From Methanobrevibacter sp. (lineage in GTDB: Archaea > Methanobacteriota > Methanobacteria > Methanobacteriales > Methanobacteriaceae), in assembly GCA_017652345.1 (NCBI GenBank), contig JAGCBE010000015.1, positions 1 through 9,145 on the forward strand: a stretch of DNA of 9,145 bases, given 5' to 3'. Position 1 is the first letter of the stretch; each line of letters starts with the position of its first letter. A program made the position numbers and the translations under genes. The notes beneath the pieces were generated by a model that was given only the letters and a program-made list of their open reading frames with translations, was not told the origin of the DNA and did not search any database. Shown piece after piece: positions 1 through 4,891 of this stretch.

Positions 1-2106
1 GCGCTCATAATCATGAGTAAGGCCCAGCGTATAAGAAGCCGGATACATGGCCACGTTGGAACCATAATAAACTTTCTTTCCATTTTCGCATGTAAATGAT
101 TGAAGATCTTTATAATCATTATAAGCTGAAGCCATTTTAACAGAGTGGAATACATATCCCTTTTTAATATCAAAAGGATCTTTCAATCTTCCCTTCTTAA
201 TATCCTTTTCGATGCATTCCTTCCCTTTCTTCTTTGGTACTCCGGAGATCGTAATTTTAAAATCTTCATATTCTTGTCCGGTCTTTTTATCCTTCTTCAT
301 GAATGAATACATATATTTCTTTGCTCCGAAGGTCTTAAATCTTAAAGCTGTTCCCTCATTGTCAAAAATGCCCAGATAGAAGCGATTACCCTGATAATCA
401 ATATAAGCGCCACGCTTTTCAGCTAAGGCTTCAATCTGCTTATTTAATACTTTAAAACCATTTTCATGCATTTTTGGATTTAAATATTTGCATGAATCAG
501 TATCACAATAGACCAGATCACTAATCATTTTTCCATTTTCTTCTCGTAGGCAGCATTTAATACCTTTCTCCAGATGGCGCCTAGCGTAAGCTGTAACCCA
601 TACTCCAACCTGATAAGATAAGAAGCTACTGAAGGAATTATAATAATCATCAAGCAATTCTTCTTCAGATTTAGATGGATCCTGATACACTGAATGAGCA
701 TATATCTCTCTTTCTTCATCTTCATCCGGATATTGTAAGAATATGCTGTGATCCAGATTATTGATCATGAATTCCGGCTTGATCGGAAGCGTTACATGCA
801 TTCCATAAATCCCATTTAGCTTATTTTTGGATTTCTTATAAAGATAATCAATATCAGGATTAAAATCCGGAGATTCTTCATCCTGTTTAAGCGTTGTCTT
901 TTTAAAATAATAATCTAAGATCTGGGCCTTCAGCTCTTTACTGATCGGCTTCTTTTTGGAAAATAATACCCTTGTAATAGCTTCTCCATCATCATCCCAT
1001 TCATATTGATCTTTTATTATAAGATAGTCCTGTTCTGTAATAGTTGTGGAAAGAAATGCAGCTGAAATAATTCTTCCATTATCAACTTCTACTTGATTCT
1101 TATCATCATGAAAATATACATTCTTACACTTGGATATTGATAAATATGGAACAGGAACAGCTTCAGGATCTCTTAGCCTGATATTCTTCCATGTGACTTG
1201 AATGAGCATGGCCCATTTCTTTTCATTCTTCAAATAAAAGTCAAATTCAGACTGCTTGAAAGGCTTCATCTCAAAAAATTTTGTAGGATAATCATATAGA
1301 AGCAGCATAGCCGGATATTCGCTTCTAACATCCTTCTGTCCAAGCAGCTCCATGATCTTATTCACGTAATATCTATTACCATGAGTATTTCCACCTCTGA
1401 AGGCAAGATGCATTAATTTAAAATATTCAAGTGAAAGTTGCTCCCTTTTAAAACGGCTTCTGTTATATTTATTTTCACTCATAGCTTTCCGGCAGTCCTT
1501 TCTAACGTAACCGGTTGAAGTCATTGGAAGATTATTAATATCTTTATTAGCACAATCTTCAATTCTTCTTTGTACAGCTTTATGAAGGCCAATTACATCA
1601 TTTGCACAATACTTATATTCATCTTCATTTATTTCAGTCCAAGGATAGCGCTCCTTTTCATAATCCATATTAGTCTTTAAATATTCTTCAGGAACATGCT
1701 CATTGATCATAAATTTTTCAAGATTCATATTTGATAGAAAATAAGTACAGCGGAAGATAATATAATCCGTTTCCGCTGATATTATTTTTCTTTGAGATGT
1801 GCAAATAATATGTTTCCATTCAAAGAAGTCTTTGATAAATTGGAATTCATAGCTTAGATTATGCGCAAAGATACATATTTTATCCCCATTAAAATCTTTT
1901 GCTTCTTCCTCTATCATCTGGAGAGTTTTTATGACGGCCTTTAGATCTCTCACCTGAGTATAATCTAAGCCGTCATAAAATTGGCCACTCCATATAATAC
2001 CGTTAAGAATAGGATCATTAGAAGCATCTATACCGGTTATAATTGTTGTTGTTTCAATGTCAAACGTATAAAATTTATGCCTGTATATGTGGCTCCTTTT
2101 ATGCAT
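1..2106 (-). CDS. Protein-primed family B DNA polymerase (phi29 gp2-like), 3' end cut by window edge
   Basis: This gene would replicate the linear phage genome with strand displacement and 3'-5' proofreading, starting from a protein primer. The frame is open from ATG at 2106 to base 1, giving 702 residues with no stop in the window. Motifs appear in family order: Exo I FDIETTT (D16, E18); Exo II HNLSYEF (N83, Y86, E87); Kx2h near K144; Exo III Y166-x3-D170; the linker AFRGG (236-239, matching YxGG); Pol A DVRSEYP (D259); Pol B KNKLNGIYG (K427, N431, Y434, G435); Pol C YCDTDS (D535, D537); and KKY (596-598). The start is supported by an AGAAGG sequence just upstream and by the short N-terminus before Exo I, as in phi29. 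It is longer than phi29 polymerase (about 575 residues), mainly between Pol A and Pol B, between Pol B and Pol C, and at the C-terminus. Exo II has Glu where phi29 has the catalytic Asp66. The identification is firm; the C-terminus is not visible. Confidence 0.96.
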   Translation of the reverse strand, partial: MHKRSHIYRHKFYTFDIETTTIITGIDASNDPILNGIIWSGQFYDGLDYTQVRDLKAVIKTLQMIEEEAKDFNGDKICIFAHNLSYEFQFIKDFFEWKHIICTSQRKIISAETDYIIFRCTYFLSNMNLEKFMINEHVPEEYLKTNMDYEKERYPWTEINEDEYKYCANDVIGLHKAVQRRIEDCANKDINNLPMTSTGYVRKDCRKAMSENKYNRSRFKREQLSLEYFKLMHLAFRGGNTHGNRYYVNKIMELLGQKDVRSEYPAMLLLYDYPTKFFEMKPFKQSEFDFYLKNEKKWAMLIQVTWKNIRLRDPEAVPVPYLSISKCKNVYFHDDKNQVEVDNGRIISAAFLSTTITEQDYLIIKDQYEWDDDGEAITRVLFSKKKPISKELKAQILDYYFKKTTLKQDEESPDFNPDIDYLYKKSKNKLNGIYGMHVTLPIKPEFMINNLDHSIFLQYPDEDEEREIYAHSVYQDPSKSEEELLDDYYNSFSSFLSYQVGVWVTAYARRHLEKGIKCCLREENGKMISDLVYCDTDSCKYLNPKMHENGFKVLNKQIEALAEKRGAYIDYQGNRFYLGIFDNEGTALRFKTFGAKKYMYSFMKKDKKTGQEYEDFKITISGVPKKKGKECIEKDIKKGRLKDPFDIKKGYVFHSVKMASAYNDYKDLQSFTCENGKKVYYGSNVAMYPASYTLGLTHDYER

Positions 2107-2110
2107 TTAT

Positions 2111-2614
2111 TTAACCTTCTTTCAAAGAGTTTGCTTTACGTCTATCCCATTCCTTATTAAAATCACTTAATCCATAATCAGGATCAGTAAGATATTTATT
2201 CATCATTTTCATCATGTCTTTGAATCCAATATCTTCATCACCTTCAGCAACCGCATGAACCTGATCCGAATCGAATCCAAGGCCTGAATCTTCAAGCTTC
2301 TGGTACATCTGCCAAAGAGCTGACTTCTTATCTATTGCAAAATCTATATCCATCTGATAAGTAGTTATGGATATTTCAAGAAGATCCTTTGCAGCCTTAA
2401 TATCAGCTTGATAAGCCATAAGATCGGCATAGCTCATTGATTCAAGATATTTAGAACCGGCTTTAGCATATCCTCCGGAAGTCATGCGATCCATATCGAT
2501 CAGATCAGTTATAGCTTTATAATAAAAATTTCCTATCTTCTCATTAACTTCAGCTCTTTGCATCTGTTTGTTAAATGCTTTTATCTGCTTCTGGATCTCA
2601 CTAACGTTATTCAT
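2111..2614 (-). CDS. 167-residue hypothetical protein, candidate terminal (priming) protein
   Basis: I do not recognise this family with certainty. The protein looks mostly helical, with a basic, Gln-rich N-terminus (IQKQIKAFNKQMQ), a Ser/Tyr-rich middle (TSGGYAKAGSKYLESMSYADL, about 45-65) and an acidic C-terminal part ending in a basic stretch (KEWDRRKANSLKEG). There is no signal peptide or membrane segment. Its stop is four bases before the polymerase ATG, and its own ATG directly follows the TAG of the gene before it, so its translation is probably coupled on both sides; its own ribosome binding site is weak. In phi29 the gene directly upstream of the polymerase encodes the terminal protein that supplies the priming hydroxyl, and protein-primed polymerases need one. 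Position, helical character and available Ser/Thr/Tyr residues make this the best terminal protein candidate here. At 167 residues it is shorter than phi29 gp3 (about 266). The role is inferred; the gene itself is convincing. Confidence 0.8.
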   Translation of the reverse strand: MNNVSEIQKQIKAFNKQMQRAEVNEKIGNFYYKAITDLIDMDRMTSGGYAKAGSKYLESMSYADLMAYQADIKAAKDLLEISITTYQMDIDFAIDKKSALWQMYQKLEDSGLGFDSDQVHAVAEGDEDIGFKDMMKMMNKYLTDPDYGLSDFNKEWDRRKANSLKEG

Positions 2615-2815
2615 CTAATCACCACTTTCATCTTCAGCAATGTCTGTTACAACTATTACAATACTCATTTTAACCTCTTTAGCATCTTCTTCATTTATTA
2701 ATAGATGTGAATAAAATGATTCTATGAAATTGTCAACGTTAGGAAGATAAGCAAACTCAAAGTGTAATTCGTTGTAACCTATCTCAACTATTAATTTATA
2801 TCTTACTTTTCTCAT
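2615..2815 (-). CDS. 66-residue hypothetical small phage protein
   Basis: This is an unrecognised small protein, predicted by eye as beta-alpha-beta: an N-terminal strand pair (KVRYKLIVEIGYNELHFEFAY), a helix around residues 26-46 and a hydrophobic strand SIVIVVTDIA, with an acidic tail EDESGD. The ATG at 2815 is chosen over an in-frame upstream alternative at 2836 because TAAGGAGGATTAAT ends directly in front of it. The upstream gene's TAA is separated from this ATG by a single T, and its own TAG is immediately followed by the ATG of the 167-residue gene. Short proteins of this shape are common fillers in early regions of phages of low-GC bacteria and mostly have no known function. No catalytic or metal-binding residues stand out. 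Confidence 0.8.
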   Translation of the reverse strand: MRKVRYKLIVEIGYNELHFEFAYLPNVDNFIESFYSHLLINEEDAKEVKMSIVIVVTDIAEDESGD

Positions 2816-2816
2816 A

Positions 2817-3077
2817 TTAATCCTCCTTATCAGCATGTTCTAATATTCTACGGAAAGTAATTTCACAATCAACAGGCCACACCTCATCATATGATGCGAA
2901 TAATTTATAATCGCCATCTGATAATGAGGTTGCATATCTGTCAATTAAATTGCAATATGTTGTTTTGATAAATAACTTTCCATTGTTATCCATAAACATC
3001 TGTCCATCGGTTAAATCTTTGAAATTCGCCTTTTTAAATTTATAATATTTTTGATCTTCAATTATGATTTTACTCAT
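2817..3077 (-). CDS. 86-residue hypothetical small phage protein, beta-rich
   Basis: Function unknown. The N-terminal part is basic (KIIIEDQKYYKFKKANFK). The core FKDLTDGQMFMDNNGKLFIKT (about 19-39) is a pattern seen in many small phage proteins thought to form a compact beta barrel. The C-terminal half (YKLFASYDEVWPVDCEITF) looks like further strands followed by a short acidic tail. The start at 3077 is preceded by GGTGGAGGAATAGAA, a good ribosome binding site; reading the frame back to 3200 would require ignoring that site and overlapping the Cys-rich gene. Its first eight bases overlap the end of that gene, which suggests translational coupling. No enzymatic motif is visible. Confidence 0.78.
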   Translation of the reverse strand: MSKIIIEDQKYYKFKKANFKDLTDGQMFMDNNGKLFIKTTYCNLIDRYATSLSDGDYKLFASYDEVWPVDCEITFRRILEHADKED

Positions 3078-3237
3078 TTCTATTCCTCCACCATTCAGCA
3101 TAATCTTTAAGTTTTTGAATATTTTCAGGTTTTTCGCTCTCAATTGAGCAAGCATACCATTTTTCATATGAAGGGCAAGTACATCCATAATCTGGATCAT
3201 TAAAGCCGCAACCTTTACATTTATTCGTATGCTCCAT
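3070..3237 (-). CDS. 55-residue Cys-rich small phage protein
   Basis: This short gene encodes a protein with five cysteines: C7 and C10 in a CKGCG knuckle, C19 and C21 in GCTCP, and C30 in WYACS. The first pair, together with C19/C21 or C30, could bind one zinc ion, so a small zinc-binding fold is plausible. The C-terminal part (about 36-55) is charged, probably helical and Trp-containing (DYAEWWRNRNE). The ATG at 3237 has AAGGAG nine bases upstream. The gene overlaps the end of the crAss001_48-like gene by 17 bases and the start of the 86-residue gene by 8 bases, fitting the tight packing of this block. Small proteins with the pattern C-x2-C...GC-x-CP...WYAC occur in phages of Bacillota, but I know of no assigned function. 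Confidence 0.75.
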   Translation of the reverse strand: MEHTNKCKGCGFNDPDYGCTCPSYEKWYACSIESEKPENIQKLKDYAEWWRNRNE

Positions 3238-3478
3238 CAAGATCAACTCCTTCCAGAAGCGCCCTATGTGCTAATATCTCTTTATACTTCTTCATATAAT
3301 GATATTGCATATTCAGAGTATCTTTACCACATTTAGGTTTAAATTCTAAATTATCCCAATTCTGGAGAATATCAAATAATCTATTCATCCGAATATGAAG
3401 CTGCCAATATTCAGCTTTTAAACGATCCTTATGATCCGGTGATAACATTAAATCTACACTATCAATTAAATCTTTCAT
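3221..3478 (-). CDS. crAss001_48-related small phage protein
   Basis: The 85-residue sequence matches from memory the small helical phage proteins annotated as crAss001_48-related: a first helix beginning DRLKAEYWQLHIRMNRL (about 18-34), a middle segment containing EFKPKCGKDTLNMQ, then a helix MKKYKEILAHRALLEGVDL (about 62-80). The family typically reads KAEYWQLK, then FxPxCPxxLLxxQ, then YLxxLExRAxxEGI, and this protein follows that layout. Its function is unknown; it is found in early or accessory regions of many phages and prophages. The start at 3478 follows AAAAAGGAGGG with good spacing. It overlaps the end of the preceding 85-residue gene by 17 bases and the Cys-rich gene downstream by 17 bases. 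The family assignment is from pattern recognition, not a search. Confidence 0.78.
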   Translation of the reverse strand: MKDLIDSVDLMLSPDHKDRLKAEYWQLHIRMNRLFDILQNWDNLEFKPKCGKDTLNMQYHYMKKYKEILAHRALLEGVDLDGAYE

Positions 3479-3719
3479 TATTAAATCCCTCCTTTTTGAA
3501 TTTCATTACATGGGCATATACACGTGCTAACACACGCATTTCATCTTCATGAAGCTTTTTTAATAAGTAAAAGGATAATGAACATAAAGCTGAAAAATAA
3601 AAAGCATCTTTATCTTTATCAAAACTATCAGCAATAACATCAACACATTCAATAAAAGTCGTTTCAGCTTCACTTAACTTATGTAAAGCAGCTATTTCTT
3701 TATTATTCAATTTACGCAT
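3462..3719 (-). CDS. 85-residue hypothetical helical protein
   Basis: Unrecognised. The sequence looks entirely helical: a charged N-terminal helix (KEIAALHKLSEAETTFIE, about 7-24), a central moderately hydrophobic helix (FYFSALCSLSFYLLKKL, about 40-56) and an amphipathic C-terminal helix (EMRVLARVYAHVMKFKKE). The central stretch is short and includes Ser and Cys residues, so a membrane span is possible but not convincing. The ATG at 3719 is preferred over GTG at 3725 because GGAGGAAGG lies just upstream at suitable spacing. The start overlaps the last eight bases of the RHH gene, and the end overlaps the next gene by 17 bases, so it is probably translated by coupling. The function cannot be stated. 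Confidence 0.72.
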   Translation of the reverse strand: MRKLNNKEIAALHKLSEAETTFIECVDVIADSFDKDKDAFYFSALCSLSFYLLKKLHEDEMRVLARVYAHVMKFKKEGFNNERFN

Positions 3720-3900
3720 CAGCACCTTCCTCCATTGATTTTAGTTTTCCATCATAGCGGATAAGATAAGAATGTAATGCTTTCATCACAATTTCATTCT
3801 GGGATTCATGCCGTAGATCTGCCACCATTTTAAGCTTTGTGGCCATCGTCTTAGTAAGAATAAACTGCTTCCTAATATTTCTGTTTTCAACAATTTCCAT
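3712..3900 (-). CDS. Ribbon-helix-helix (CopG/Arc-type) DNA-binding protein
   Basis: The 62-residue protein has the layout of a ribbon-helix-helix repressor: a short basic strand RKQFILTK (10-17), helix A from about 18 to 30 (TMATKLKMVADLR), a turn with HESQNE (31-36, resembling the usual S-x-N/S-E-hydrophobic start of helix B), and helix B (EIVMKALHSYLIRY, about 36-49), then a charged tail. Such proteins act as dimers that insert the two-stranded ribbon into the DNA major groove, often repressing their own or nearby promoters. The ATG at 3900 is chosen because GGAGG lies six bases upstream; an in-frame extension to 4056 would run through the terminator hairpin and the neighbouring gene. It sits just after that hairpin and overlaps the next gene by eight bases. 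A target could be the palindrome at the upstream promoter, but this is inferred. Confidence 0.8.
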   Translation of the reverse strand: MEIVENRNIRKQFILTKTMATKLKMVADLRHESQNEIVMKALHSYLIRYDGKLKSMEEGADA

Positions 3901-3920
3901 TTCTAACCTCCAATAAATAA

Positions 3921-3941
3921 GGGCCGGATCTGCTCCGGCCC
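3921..3941 (-). terminator. Rho-independent terminator or attenuator hairpin
   Basis: A perfect 8-bp GC-rich stem (GGGCCGGA / TCCGGCCC) with a 5-base loop is followed on the minus strand by TTATTTATT. It lies directly after the stop of the 121-residue gene and before the ribosome binding site of the RHH gene, in a 49-base gap. The T-tract follows the stem only on the minus strand, in agreement with the gene direction. No separate promoter is evident between it and the RHH gene, so partial read-through (attenuation) is the likely mode if the downstream genes depend on the upstream promoter. Confidence 0.8.
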
Positions 3942-3949
3942 AATGTAAA

Positions 3950-4315
3950 TTATACTTCTTGCCAATCAATGCCGTAGCAGTTTTTACCATGTGATTCATA
4001 AGGACGAATCTTAAATACTGCTTCACCGTTTTTGATAGATTCAATATCTTCTTCATCTTTTAAAATGCCTTCAACTTCTTCCAGCATATGATTAGGAAGG
4101 TTAACAAGGCGATCTTCCAAGATACCAACAGGAGAAGGGCCGAATTCTTTTAACTGCTTTTCAGGCTTGTTTTTGTTTACAAAAACTCCCTTCAATACAT
4201 ATGTTGCTTCAGGGCCGTTCATATTAAAAAGATCTTCCAAAGAATAATACTCAAGATCTTTTGTATCAACTCCCCAATCAATCAATCCCTTCTTGTGCTT
4301 TTTTGCAAAACTCAT
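3950..4315 (-). CDS. 121-residue acidic protein, possible single-stranded DNA-binding protein
   Basis: The identification is tentative. The first 30 residues are mixed (basic AKKHKKG, then acidic). Residues about 38-50 look like strands (TYVLKGVFVNKNK), followed by FGPSPVGILEDRLVNLPNHMLEEVEGIL (58-85) and a C-terminal strand region FKIRPYESHGKNCYGIDW (101-118). The recurring pattern of a short beta domain with VNLP...LLE and a closing YES..K.CY.I.W segment resembles small phage proteins sometimes annotated as ssDNA-binding, and the length is close to phi29 gp5 SSB (about 124), though I see no clear gp5 similarity. ATG 4315 has a strong TAAGGAGGAAATATT site that overlaps the stop of the NTPase gene. 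The gene is closed by a terminator hairpin, which fits high expression near the head of the early transcript. It could instead be an unrelated small beta protein. Confidence 0.75.
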   Translation of the reverse strand: MSFAKKHKKGLIDWGVDTKDLEYYSLEDLFNMNGPEATYVLKGVFVNKNKPEKQLKEFGPSPVGILEDRLVNLPNHMLEEVEGILKDEEDIESIKNGEAVFKIRPYESHGKNCYGIDWQEV

Positions 4316-4327
4316 AATATTTCCTCC

Positions 4328-4645
4328 TTAATGAAAATGAATTGTTGGCAGCGTATCTAATACAGCTGCATAATCAACTTTACCGCCAAAGATCTCAAAA
4401 ATAAGATCCTGTACATCATCAATCAGAAATCGTGTATTTTCAGGAAAATTCAATTTCTGATAAGTTTCCCAGCATATTGGATCCGGTATATCATATTCAG
4501 CTTCTTTTGCTCTTAATTTTAAAAGATCTGCCTGAATCTGCTGAGAAGTAATAATTATTGCTCCTGTCTTTTCCGCTTCTTCAAAAAGAAAATGAGTCTT
4601 ACCGGAACATCTTGGGCCGATGACAAAAGTACATGTTCTTTTCAC
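4328..4645 (-). CDS. Small P-loop NTPase, 105 residues
   Basis: The protein opens with a strand and a clear Walker A motif, FVIGPRCSGKT (GPRCSGKT at 10-17), and has a Walker B-like motif RFLIDDVQDLI (72-82, acidic D76 and D77) after hydrophobic strands. It is a minimal nucleotide-binding core with little beyond it. phi29 packaging ATPase gp16 starts in a similar way (a FVIG...GKS-type motif) but is about 330 residues and has a C-terminal nucleic-acid domain that is absent here, so this is unlikely to be the packaging motor. Stand-alone P-loop proteins of about 100 residues occur in many phages of Bacillota with unknown roles. GTG at 4645 is the start, seven bases after an ideal AAAGGAGG. It is the first gene after the promoter at 4698-4727, and its stop runs into the ribosome binding site of the next gene. 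Confidence 0.85.
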   Translation of the reverse strand: MKRTCTFVIGPRCSGKTHFLFEEAEKTGAIIITSQQIQADLLKLRAKEAEYDIPDPICWETYQKLNFPENTRFLIDDVQDLIFEIFGGKVDYAAVLDTLPTIHFH

Positions 4646-4650
4646 GCTTT

Positions 4651-4660
4651 CACCTCCTTT
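4651..4660 (-). promoter_or_regulatory. Strong ribosome binding site setting a GTG start
   Basis: The minus strand reads AAAGGAGGTG followed by AAAGC and GTG. This near-perfect anti-16S match decides that the NTPase gene begins at GTG 4645; no in-frame ATG is available near the conserved N-terminal strand that precedes the P-loop. Confidence 0.85.
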
Positions 4661-4666
4661 AAATTA

Positions 4667-4702
4667 ATAATAGGCTCAGAAGTTACCCTCTGAACCTATT
4701 AT
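4667..4702 (-). terminator. 14-bp palindrome: terminator of the late transcript and/or operator
   Basis: The arms 4667-4680 and 4689-4702 pair over 14 bp with an 8-base loop. The only imperfect position is a G-U wobble in the minus-strand RNA (a C-A mismatch on the plus strand), which fits a structure acting in leftward transcripts. It is followed by TAATTT, a weak T-tract, so termination of transcripts from the structural genes is plausible but may be inefficient. The upstream arm overlaps the -10 box of the promoter, so the palindrome could equally be a repressor site. Confidence 0.6.
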
Positions 4703-4727
4703 ATACACATACATATACACAAGTCAA
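4698..4727 (-). promoter_or_regulatory. Sigma-70 type promoter for the replication/accessory gene block
   Basis: On the minus strand TTGACT (4727-4722) is followed by an 18-base spacer and TATAAT (4703-4698): five of six and six of six consensus bases. The predicted start is near 4691, giving a leader of about 45 bases before the GTG of the NTPase gene. It lies in the largest gap of the window (4646-4735), between the structural and replication blocks. The spacer is an alternating TGTGTATATGTATGTG run. Confidence 0.8.
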
Positions 4728-4735
4728 TATTAAAT

Positions 4736-4891
4736 TTATTTCACTTTAACTATCTTAATAACAGGCACTCTAACCTTTAAAGGCTTATTCCCACATACCG
4801 GACAGATAACCGGCTTTTCTTTGGCTGCTCCTGTTGGCACCAGATAAGAACCACAGCAAGTAAATACCTGATCAGCCTTTTCTACTTTCAT
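4736..4891 (-). CDS. 51-residue Cys-rich protein, zinc-ribbon-like
   Basis: This short gene encodes a basic protein with cysteines at C12, C13, C30 and C33 (FTCCGS and ICPVCGN). The CPVCG knuckle is typical of a zinc ribbon; the partner is a CC pair instead of the usual C-x2-C, so binding would be atypical. The C-terminus is a run of Val/Ile/Lys (VRVPVIKIVKVK), probably a strand. Its ATG shares one base with the TAA stop of the fibre gene (TAATG), so translation probably depends on re-initiation; its own ribosome binding site is weak. It is the last gene before the promoter/palindrome region. The role is unknown: its position at the end of the structural block would allow a virion or regulatory function. 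Confidence 0.72.
   Translation of the reverse strand: MKVEKADQVFTCCGSYLVPTGAAKEKPVICPVCGNKPLKVRVPVIKIVKVK

Noticed and set aside
525..725. 66-codon minus-strand open frame
   Set aside because: It lies out of frame within the DNA polymerase gene, across the region before the Pol C motif, and has no ribosome binding site or sensible protein features.
2708..2736. TTGACA with a 17-base spacer as a promoter for the 167-residue and polymerase genes
   Set aside because: The -35 box is perfect but the -10 box (TATTCA) matches only three of six bases, and it lies within a coding sequence.
3078..3200. N-terminal extension of the 86-residue protein to 3200
   Set aside because: The extension coincides with the Cys-rich gene in another frame, and ATG 3077 has a good ribosome binding site.
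3949..3954. TATAAT in front of the RHH gene as a promoter
   Set aside because: It arises from the stop codon region of the 121-residue gene (GTATAAT) and no -35 box lies at 16-18 bases; transcripts from it would run straight into the terminator hairpin.
3901..4056. N-terminal extension of the RHH protein to 4056
   Set aside because: It would read through the terminator hairpin and the end of the 121-residue gene; the ATG at 3900 has its own ribosome binding site and gives a complete RHH domain.
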